Origin: Solobacterium sp.
GTDB taxonomy: Bacteria > Bacillota_I > Bacilli_A > Erysipelotrichales > Erysipelotrichaceae
Length of the DNA: 7,190 nucleotides
Direction of reading: 5' to 3'
Assembly (NCBI GenBank): GCA_017536845.1
Contig: JAFWCP010000091.1
Location: forward strand, 1-7,190
Each line of letters begins with the position of its first letter. Within the stretch, counting starts at the first letter, position 1. This document shows, in pieces, positions 1-5,280 of the stretch. The position numbers and the translations under genes are program-made. The notes beneath the pieces were generated by a model. That model ran no database searches. It was not told the DNA's origin and saw only the letters and a list, made by a program, of their open reading frames with translations.

Positions 1-1
1 C

Positions 2-718
2 CCGGCGGCGGAAACCGGCGTCTATACCGATAAGAGGTATATTCCCGGGGATGACCGCAATACCGTGGTCAAGGCCATCCATGTCCTCCAGCAGAGGTAC
101 GGGTTTACCCAGAACTTTGCCTGCAGGCTGAAGAAGCATATCCCGACAAGGGCCGGCCTGGCCGGCGGCAGCGCTGATGCGGCTGCAGCCATCCGCATCA
201 TCAACATCATGATGCAGCTGAATATGAGCCGGGAAGAGCTCATCGAAGTCGGCAAGGAAGTCGGTGCCGATGTTCCTTTCTGCATTTTCAACAAGCCTTC
301 GTATGTGGAAGGCATCGGGGAAAAGCTGGAACCGTTTGTCTGCCATCCCTCTTTCAACATCCTGCTGGTCAAGCCTTCCAAGGGTGTTTCCACCGGGGAA
401 GCATTTGCCTTGATGGATGATGAAATGGATTATGTCCATCCCGACCCTCTGGCCATGCGTGATGCTCTGATACGCAATGACTATGACGGCGTCATTGCCA
501 ATCTGGGCAATTCGATGGAAGGTGCGGCAGTCCGGCTGGTGAAGCAGGTTGCCACAGTCAAGGAAAAGCTCATGCAGGCGGGGTTTGACGGGGTGCTGAT
601 GTCGGGCAGCGGCTCGACGGTCTTCGGCATTACCAGGGATATGACCCTGCTGAATGGGGCAATGCGGAAACTCAAGAGTGAAGGTTATTTTGTCAGGCAT
701 ACACAGATCCTGTCATAA
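2..718 (+). CDS. ispE: 4-diphosphocytidyl-2-C-methyl-D-erythritol kinase, 5' end missing
   Basis: This GHMP-family kinase phosphorylates CDP-methylerythritol with ATP in the cytosolic MEP pathway to isopentenyl diphosphate. The window begins inside the gene: the frame is open from base 2 and gives 238 residues against a usual length of about 285, so roughly 45 N-terminal residues, including the first GHMP motif with its catalytic Lys, lie outside. The GTG at 65 is an internal codon, because the homologous segment IPGDDRNTVVKA starts before it. Visible signatures are the ATP-binding glycine-rich loop PTRAGLAGGSADAAAA (bases about 143-190), the GADVPF segment that carries the catalytic Asp in this family, and the C-terminal MSGSGSTVFGI motif (bases about 599-631). 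It is followed after 19 bases by glmU on the same strand, so the two are probably cotranscribed. I see nothing abnormal in the part that is present. Confidence 0.95.
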   Translation, partial: PAAETGVYTDKRYIPGDDRNTVVKAIHVLQQRYGFTQNFACRLKKHIPTRAGLAGGSADAAAAIRIINIMMQLNMSREELIEVGKEVGADVPFCIFNKPSYVEGIGEKLEPFVCHPSFNILLVKPSKGVSTGEAFALMDDEMDYVHPDPLAMRDALIRNDYDGVIANLGNSMEGAAVRLVKQVATVKEKLMQAGFDGVLMSGSGSTVFGITRDMTLLNGAMRKLKSEGYFVRHTQILS

Positions 719-725
719 GGATACA

Positions 726-732
726 AAGGAGG
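726..732 (+). promoter_or_regulatory. Ribosome binding site of glmU
   Basis: AAGGAGG lies five bases before the ATG at 738. It decides the start: the frame is open further upstream to 654, but that stretch overlaps the end of ispE and has no homology to GlmU, whereas MKNAIIMAGGKGTRM from 738 is the canonical GlmU N-terminus. Confidence 0.9.
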
Positions 733-737
733 AGAAA

Positions 738-1628
738 ATGAAAAATGCAATCATCATGGCCGGCGGCAAGGGCACAAGAATGAAGAGCGAGCTGCCGAAG
801 GTCCTTCATAAAGTACTGGACGAACCGATGATCCGGCTTGTCCATGACGGGCTGGTGGAAGCCGGCTGCGAAAGGATCGTCGCCATTGTCGGCTATAAGC
901 ACGAACTGGTTGAAAGGGAACTGGCCGGCTTATGTGAAACATCAGTCCAGGAACCGCAGCTTGGCACGGGCCATGCCGTCATGCAGGCAAGGCAGCTGGA
1001 AGGTGAAAAGGGAATTACCCTTGTTGCCAGCGGCGACTGCCCGCTGGTCAGGCCGGAAACCTATGCGAAGATGTTTGAAGAACTGGGCGATGCCCAGATG
1101 GCAGTGCTGACCGTGGAACCGGATGATGCGGCTTCCTATGGCAGAGTGATCCGTGATGAAAACGGTGAAGTCCTGAAGATCGTTGAATTCAAGGATGCCA
1201 ATGAAGAGGAAAAGAAGGTCAGAGAGATCAACTCCGGCATCTACGCCTTCGACAATGAAGCGCTGTTTGAAGGGCTGAAGCTGATCCGCAATGACAATGC
1301 CCAGCATGAGTACTATCTGACCGACCTGGTGGAAATCCTCAAGGGCCTTGGCAAAAAGGTCATCGCCGTCAAATCGGATGACTGGAAAGAGGTACAGGGC
1401 ATCAATGACTGCAAGGCACTGGCAGAAGCATCGCAGACCCTGCAGGAAAGGATCAACACGAAGCTGATGAAGGAAGGCGTTACGCTGGTAGATCCCCGCA
1501 ATACGTACATCGGTCCGCGGGTGAGTTTCGGCCATGATGTCATCGTCCATCCCAACACATATCTGTACGGAACCCTGCAGATTGCCGATTATGCGGAAAT
1601 CATGCCGGGCACATATCTCAGAGGATGA
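738..1628 (+). CDS. glmU: UDP-GlcNAc pyrophosphorylase, short GlmU lacking the acetyltransferase domain
   Basis: The protein is 296 residues. Residues 1-225 are a complete GlmU-type nucleotidyltransferase that joins GlcNAc-1-phosphate and UTP to make UDP-GlcNAc for cell wall synthesis. Visible signatures are the nucleotide loop MAGGKGTRMKSELPK (7-21), the uracil/sugar site QEPQLGTGHAV (71-81), the metal-binding SGDCPL (98-103, Asp100), YGRV (134-137), EINSGIYAF (163-171), EYYLTD (191-196) and VQGIND (219-224). The C-terminal left-handed beta-helix starts normally (RINTKLMKEGVTLVDP, then about three hexapeptide coils) and stops at residue 296. Full GlmU is about 455 residues, and the helix carries the GlcN-1-phosphate acetyltransferase with its essential His, Lys and Arg residues, all missing here. 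No frame downstream restores the helix and a terminator follows within 10 bases. So uridylyltransferase activity is expected and acetyltransferase activity is not. It could be a lineage-specific short form or a decayed gene; the intact first domain favours the former. Confidence 0.88.
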   Translation: MKNAIIMAGGKGTRMKSELPKVLHKVLDEPMIRLVHDGLVEAGCERIVAIVGYKHELVERELAGLCETSVQEPQLGTGHAVMQARQLEGEKGITLVASGDCPLVRPETYAKMFEELGDAQMAVLTVEPDDAASYGRVIRDENGEVLKIVEFKDANEEEKKVREINSGIYAFDNEALFEGLKLIRNDNAQHEYYLTDLVEILKGLGKKVIAVKSDDWKEVQGINDCKALAEASQTLQERINTKLMKEGVTLVDPRNTYIGPRVSFGHDVIVHPNTYLYGTLQIADYAEIMPGTYLRG

Positions 1629-1636
1629 AACGGAAA

Positions 1637-1664
1637 GCGGCATGGAGAATCCTGCCGCCTTTTT
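1637..1664 (+). terminator. Rho-independent terminator after glmU
   Basis: GCGGCA-T-GGA, loop GAA, TCCTGCCGC forms a nine-pair stem with one bulged T, followed by a C and TTTTT. It sits nine bases after the glmU stop and should end the ispE-glmU transcript before prs. Confidence 0.8.
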
Positions 1665-1772
1665 GTATAATCCGGAAAATGATTTGATTTTGTTGAAATT
1701 AAGGTTGACGAAACGCATTCTTAATGTCAAACTTACCACGGCAGTCAATGCCGAAAGGGAAAGAGGAAAATA
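1665..1772 (+). promoter_or_regulatory. Leader and probable promoter region of prs
   Basis: This AT-rich stretch separates the glmU terminator from prs and should hold the prs promoter. A perfect TATAAT lies at 1666-1671, but its upstream -35 position falls in the terminator stem and is poor. TTGACG at 1705-1710 is a good -35 hexamer, but the matching -10 position (CAAACT) is weak. An imperfect inverted repeat, AAGGTTGAC (1701-1709) and GTCAAACTT (1726-1734), matches 8 of 9 positions over a 16-base gap and may be an operator. AGAGGAAA at 1762-1769 is the ribosome binding site. I cannot choose a promoter with confidence. Confidence 0.35.
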
Positions 1773-2747
1773 ATGGTAAAGGAAACTATCGTATTCGCTC
1801 TGACTTCCAGCCCCGATCTTGCGGCAAGTGTGTGCCGGTATCTGAATATACCGCTTGGCAAGATCAAGGTGGAACATTTCGCGGATGGTGAAATTCTGGT
1901 GGAACCGCAGGAATCAATCCGCGGCCGATCTGTCTTCATCATTCAGTCAACTTGCAACCCTGTCACTGAACACCTGATGGAAGTTCTCGTATGCATCGAC
2001 GCCTGCAGACGCGCCAGTGCCCGTGAGATCAACGTCATCATGCCGTACTACGGTTATGCAAGACAGGACAGAAAAGCAAAGCCTCGTCAGCCGATCACCT
2101 CCAAGCTGGTCGCCAACCTTCTGCAGGTTGCCGGTGCTGACAGACTGCTTACATTCGATCTTCATGCAGCACAGATCCAGGGCTTCTTTGATGTTCCCAT
2201 TGATGATCTGACAGCAGTCCCGATGATCGGCAGATACTTCCTCGACAAGAACATTCCCAACGATGATCTCGTTGTTGTATCGCCTGACCACGGCGGTGTC
2301 GTAAGAGCAAGACGTCTGGCAGATATGCTGGATGCGCCGATTGCGATCATCGACAAGAGAAGACCGAAGCCGAACATGGTCGAAGCGCAGAACGTCATCG
2401 GTGATGTCGAGGGCAAGACCTGCATCGTCATCGACGATATCTGTGACACAGCCGGCTCCCTGGTGGCAGGCTGTGAGATTCTGAAGCGGCATGGTGCCAA
2501 GGATATCTACTGCGGCATCACCCATGGTGTATTCTCCCGCAATGCGGTTGAGAAGATTGAACTTTCACCGATCAAGGAAATGGTCATTACAGATACCATT
2601 CCGCTTTCCGATGCGCACCGTGATCAGACAAGCAAGATCACCGTACTCTCCATCGGCCACATGATCGCCAAAGCCATCGACGCCATTCAGAACCATACAC
2701 CGGTTTCGTCTGTCTATGATGACTTCACAAGACATCACGATTTCTGA
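1773..2747 (+). CDS. prs: Ribose-phosphate pyrophosphokinase (PRPP synthase, class I)
   Basis: The enzyme transfers pyrophosphate from ATP to ribose-5-phosphate to make PRPP for purine, pyrimidine, histidine, tryptophan and NAD synthesis in the cytosol. The 324 residues match the usual length (about 315-320). Signatures in order are FADGEILVEP (36-45), the ATP-contacting PYYGYARQDRK (91-101), the metal and catalytic region FDLHAAQIQGFF (128-139), SPDHGG (170-175), the flexible catalytic loop DKRRPKPN (194-201) and the PRPP/ribose-5-phosphate loop VIDDICDTAGS (219-229). The last loop normally ends DTAGT, so Ser is a mild change. The ATG at 1773 is preceded by AGAGGAAA, and the N-terminus begins directly at the domain. 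Its place after glmU follows Bacillus synteny, but a terminator separates them, so it is probably transcribed mainly from its own leader. A hairpin terminator follows, shared with the converging vanW gene. All key residues appear intact. Confidence 0.96.
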   Translation: MVKETIVFALTSSPDLAASVCRYLNIPLGKIKVEHFADGEILVEPQESIRGRSVFIIQSTCNPVTEHLMEVLVCIDACRRASAREINVIMPYYGYARQDRKAKPRQPITSKLVANLLQVAGADRLLTFDLHAAQIQGFFDVPIDDLTAVPMIGRYFLDKNIPNDDLVVVSPDHGGVVRARRLADMLDAPIAIIDKRRPKPNMVEAQNVIGDVEGKTCIVIDDICDTAGSLVAGCEILKRHGAKDIYCGITHGVFSRNAVEKIELSPIKEMVITDTIPLSDAHRDQTSKITVLSIGHMIAKAIDAIQNHTPVSSVYDDFTRHHDF

Positions 2748-2764
2748 TATTTCCATATGCAGCA

Positions 2765-2791
2765 AAAAGGGCATCTGTGCGATGCCCTTTT
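2765..2791. terminator. Bidirectional terminator between prs and the vanW-like gene
   Basis: AAAAGGGCATC, a five-base loop, then GATGCCCTTTT gives an 11-pair perfect hairpin with A/T tails on both sides. It can therefore end prs on the plus strand and the converging operon on the minus strand. The stop codon of the vanW-like gene (2790-2792) overlaps the edge of the hairpin. Confidence 0.88.
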
Positions 2792-3620
2792 ATTCATCTC
2801 TGATCTGGTCCTGCGGGATCAGGCTGTGATCATACAGGACGCGGGAATGGTTGTCCAGCACGAGCTTCCTGTCAATGGTTTCGCCGGTTTCTCTCGAGAT
2901 GACCAGCTGGTATACCTGGGAAATCCGGTAATACTCCTCTCCTTCCTTGCGGAAGTGGTTGTTTTCTTCAATGAGCCTGTACCGGTACGGCAGTTCCTTT
3001 GTCGTCCGTAATTCTCCCAGAAGGGATTCCTCATCCACCCAGATCACCAGCTGCATGTCCTGGTCGGTATCATTGCGGAAACGGTAATCCAGGTAGTTGA
3101 ACAGGATGGAAGTGCCGGTGCCGAAGGGGACACGCCTTCTTTCATCCGGGAACAGGGCGTCGGAATGGTGGTGCAGTTCCGTTACGGTCAAAGGGCTGTT
3201 GAGTACAAGCCAGTGGATCAGGTTGGCCAGCTGGCATAGGCCGCCGCCGATGCCGGAACCGACTTCCCCCTTGCTGGTAATGACCAGTCCTTCCTTGTAG
3301 CCTTTCCGGGCGGAGACGGATTTTACGGTATGCCAGAAGGAGAAGGTTTCCCCGGGATGGATGACAAGCATGTTAATGGGGGCAGAGGCAAGCAGGATGT
3401 TATTGACCTTGTTTTCCTGTAAGCGCATATCCACGCCATGCAGCTTCCTTAACAGGATGGAGGAATGGCTTTTGACCACCACCGGCAGCATGACGCCCAG
3501 TTTTTCATCCGCAAACTTTGTGCGGTCATTCAGGTTCCTGAGATGGCGTTTGAGGATTTCCTTGTGATAGGAAATCTGATAGGTCAGGGGTGAAATTTCA
3601 CAGAACAGTTTTCTGGCCAT
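2790..3620 (-). CDS. VanW family protein
   Basis: This 276-residue protein belongs to the VanW family, named after an accessory gene of VanB-type vancomycin resistance operons; its biochemical function is unknown. The family core is clear: PGETFSFW (89-96), GYKEGLVI (107-114), the signature GSGIGGGLCQLANLIHW (121-137), TELHHHS (147-153) and PFGTGTSILFNYLDYRF (165-181). The N-terminus RKLFCEISPLTYQIS is the kind seen in stand-alone VanW proteins. I see no signal peptide or membrane segment, so it is predicted to be cytosolic or peripheral. The start is set by AAAGGAG (3627-3633) six bases upstream. It overlaps the carrier protein gene by 23 bases and is the last gene of the operon. No vanR/S/H/B/X genes are nearby, so a resistance role is not indicated. 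The link to an amino acid activation pair suggests work on activated D-alanine or a wall precursor, which is inference only. Confidence 0.9.
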   Translation of the reverse strand: MARKLFCEISPLTYQISYHKEILKRHLRNLNDRTKFADEKLGVMLPVVVKSHSSILLRKLHGVDMRLQENKVNNILLASAPINMLVIHPGETFSFWHTVKSVSARKGYKEGLVITSKGEVGSGIGGGLCQLANLIHWLVLNSPLTVTELHHHSDALFPDERRRVPFGTGTSILFNYLDYRFRNDTDQDMQLVIWVDEESLLGELRTTKELPYRYRLIEENNHFRKEGEEYYRISQVYQLVISRETGETIDRKLVLDNHSRVLYDHSLIPQDQIRDE

Positions 3621-3849
3621 GGGATGCTCCTTTCAGGCTTTCGATCAGTTTTGCCAGTGTCGCCGGTGTTTTTAACATATTTCTGTCAATGCGGGTGATG
3701 ATCAGTTCGATGCCTTCATCTTCCAGCCTGTCAATCAGCAGGATCAGGGCAAGCGAATCCAGGATGCCGCTTTCAATCAATTCACAGTCCGGGTCATACA
3801 CCCGTTCATCTTCTGTGACTTCATACAGCAGGTCAGCTATCTTTTTCAT
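3598..3849 (-). CDS. DltC-like D-alanyl carrier protein
   Basis: The 83-residue product is an acyl/aminoacyl carrier protein of the DltC type. The phosphopantetheine attachment site is Ser32 in ESGILDSLALILLI, matching the DltC pattern (F/E)xxGLLDS. Helix III resembles DltC too (ITRIDRNMLKTPATL, where DltC proteins carry ITEFDRDxWNTPxxI). Such carriers receive D-alanine as a thioester from DltA and hand it to a membrane acceptor enzyme. I chose the ATG at 3849 because GAAAGG lies just upstream and the product then has the usual DltC length (about 78-82); an upstream ATG at 3903 would add 18 residues that only read through the end of the dltA-like gene. The gene overlaps its upstream partner by 17 bases and the vanW-like gene by 23, implying translational coupling. 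A post-translational 4'-phosphopantetheinyl transferase must be encoded elsewhere. Confidence 0.87.
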   Translation of the reverse strand: MKKIADLLYEVTEDERVYDPDCELIESGILDSLALILLIDRLEDEGIELIITRIDRNMLKTPATLAKLIESLKGASHGQKTVL

Positions 3850-5185
3850 ACAGTGCCTTTCGGTCGGTTTTCTGGTTATCATTACGAGGAATTTCATCCA
3901 CAAAGTGAAGGATGGGAATCATATAGGCCGGCAGTTTATTCTGCAGGCAGGCAAGGATGTCACTGCTTTCTGCGCTGCTGACAAGGTATGCGTGCAGGCG
4001 GGTGACAGTACCGTCAGCATTCCGGGATGCAGCAACAGCACAGTCCTGTACTTTTTCTGTCTGCAGGAGGACTTCTTCAATCTCATCCAGTTCAATGCGG
4101 AAGCCTTTGTATTTGATCTGCCGGTCTTTCCGGCCATGGCAGTACAGCCTGCTGTTGATGATTTCGCCGATGTCGCCGGTCGCAAAGACATGGTCAAACG
4201 TCCTGCCGTGCAGGTAGCCTTTGCCAACACTGTTTCCTTTCAGGATGATTTCATCCGCTTCGATTTCAATCCCGACAGCGGCAGTATCCAGGTCACCGCA
4301 CGGCAGCAGATCCCTTTCCGTCATGTCAGCACTGATTTCGGACGCACATACGGCGCAGCATGCTTCCGTCGGCCCGTAGGCGTTAAGGATTGTGCAGCCA
4401 AAGCGGCTGCGGATCTTTTTTACAAGCGAGGGCAGCAGCTGTTCCCCGCAGAAGAAGATGACCGACAGCCTGGGAAAGTTTTCCTGGCGGAAGGACGGAT
4501 CACTTAATAGCAGCTTCATGAAGGCCGGGGTGATGAACATCACCTCGATGTCCTTGAGAAACGGGTAGAAATCCGGATAGCCTGACGTTAACAGATGCAG
4601 GGTATGCCCGTTGCATAAGGCATAGAAGATATCGCCGACTGAGAGGTCAAAGGCAAACGAGGCCTGGTTGAGCACGTGGGTGTGCTCTTTCCTTAAAGCA
4701 GGAAGGGCAGAAACCCAGCGGATAAAGGAAGCCAGGTTTTCCCGGGTGATCACGACACCTTTGGGGATGCCCGTGGAGCCGGAAGTAAACAGGATGTAGG
4801 CATCTTCCGATGGTTCATCCTGCACCGGTGCCAGGGTATCCAGGGCTAAGACGGAGGCATGGGGGATGTCATAGGGAAAGGGCAGGTCGGTGATGCATAA
4901 TGACGGTTCTGCCTGTTCGATGATGGCTTCCAGACGCTGTGACGGGATGTTTTCATCGGCCGGAATATAGGTGCGTCCGGCCAGAAGGCACGCCAGCATG
5001 GCTTCCAGCATTTCCGGGCTTTTGCGGCCATACAGCAGCACCCGCCCCTTGCCCTGTGCTTTCAGGGCGTCACGCATATGCATGACATCTTTGTATAATG
5101 CATCATAGGTCAGGGTGCCGGAAGAAGAAACAACAGCTTCCCGTTCAGGATGTGCACGCAAGGCTGTTTCCAAAAAAATATCCAT
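3833..5185 (-). CDS. DltA-like D-alanine-activating adenylation enzyme
   Basis: This 450-residue protein belongs to the ANL adenylating superfamily and is closest to DltA, which uses ATP to activate D-alanine and load it on the DltC carrier. Core motifs are ILFTSGSTGIPKGVVIT (A3, 131-147), NAYGPTEA (A5, 268-275), ATGD (A7, 335-338), GRKDRQIKYKGFRIELDEIE (A8, 351-370) and NQKTDRKAL (A10, 437-445) with catalytic Lys439. Two points favour DltA over a generic NRPS domain: LNQASFAFDLSVGDI (172-186) resembles the DltA amino-group pocket LNQAPFSFDLSVMDI, and FFCGE (244-248) keeps the Cys that in DltA shapes the pocket for D-alanine. It is about 50 residues shorter than typical DltA (about 500). It is the first gene of an operon with the carrier and VanW genes, and it lacks DltB and DltD neighbours. 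D-alanine as substrate is well supported by motifs but not proven; glycine or another small amino acid is possible. Confidence 0.88.
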   Translation of the reverse strand: MDIFLETALRAHPEREAVVSSSGTLTYDALYKDVMHMRDALKAQGKGRVLLYGRKSPEMLEAMLACLLAGRTYIPADENIPSQRLEAIIEQAEPSLCITDLPFPYDIPHASVLALDTLAPVQDEPSEDAYILFTSGSTGIPKGVVITRENLASFIRWVSALPALRKEHTHVLNQASFAFDLSVGDIFYALCNGHTLHLLTSGYPDFYPFLKDIEVMFITPAFMKLLLSDPSFRQENFPRLSVIFFCGEQLLPSLVKKIRSRFGCTILNAYGPTEACCAVCASEISADMTERDLLPCGDLDTAAVGIEIEADEIILKGNSVGKGYLHGRTFDHVFATGDIGEIINSRLYCHGRKDRQIKYKGFRIELDEIEEVLLQTEKVQDCAVAASRNADGTVTRLHAYLVSSAESSDILACLQNKLPAYMIPILHFVDEIPRNDNQKTDRKALYEKDS

Positions 5186-5193
5186 TATTCTTA

Positions 5194-5201
5194 CTCCCCC
5201 C
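5194..5201 (-). promoter_or_regulatory. Ribosome binding site of the dltA-like gene
   Basis: On the minus strand GGGGGGAG lies eight bases before the ATG at 5185. It selects that start over the in-frame ATG at 5233, which would add 16 residues unlike any DltA and would start upstream of the likely promoter. Confidence 0.8.
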
Positions 5202-5212
5202 ATATGGTACAT

Positions 5213-5218
5213 ATTATA
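5213..5218 (-). promoter_or_regulatory. Probable -10 element of the dltA-like operon
   Basis: A perfect TATAAT on the minus strand lies 27 bases before the start codon, just downstream of the terminator of the preceding gene. The expected -35 position (5236-5241) reads AGAAAG, a poor match, so the promoter may depend on an activator or another sigma factor. The element lies inside an AT-rich inverted repeat (CATAT at 5201-5205, ATATG at 5218-5222). Confidence 0.5.
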
Positions 5219-5253
5219 TATGATTGCAGACATGGCTTTCTTAAAAACCGATT

Positions 5254-5275
5254 AAAAAAGCTGCGCACGGCAGCT
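5254..5275 (-). terminator. Rho-independent terminator after the EIICB-like gene
   Basis: On the minus strand AGCTGC, loop CGTGC, GCAGCT forms a six-pair stem running straight into TTTTTT. It starts six bases after the TGA stop of the EIICB-like gene and separates it from the dltA-like operon. Confidence 0.85.
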
Positions 5276-5280
5276 CTGGT

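Noticed and set aside
1534..1773. A 79-codon plus-strand frame between glmU and prs that might hold the missing GlmU helix in another frame
   Set aside because: The translation shows no hexapeptide repeat pattern and it runs across the terminator; it does not rescue the acetyltransferase domain.
942..1877. A 311-codon open frame on the minus strand across glmU and the prs start
   Set aside because: It is antisense to glmU, which has strong family motifs and a good ribosome binding site; its translation resembles no family and spans a terminator and the start of a second gene.
2790..3620. Vancomycin resistance locus
   Set aside because: VanW alone is not resistance. No ligase, dehydrogenase, dipeptidase or VanR/VanS genes are present in the window.
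3590..4507. A 305-codon open frame on the plus strand across the dltA-like and carrier genes
   Set aside because: The opposite strand encodes clear adenylation and carrier motifs. This frame shows no recognisable domain, and the low stop frequency follows from the codon use of the real gene.
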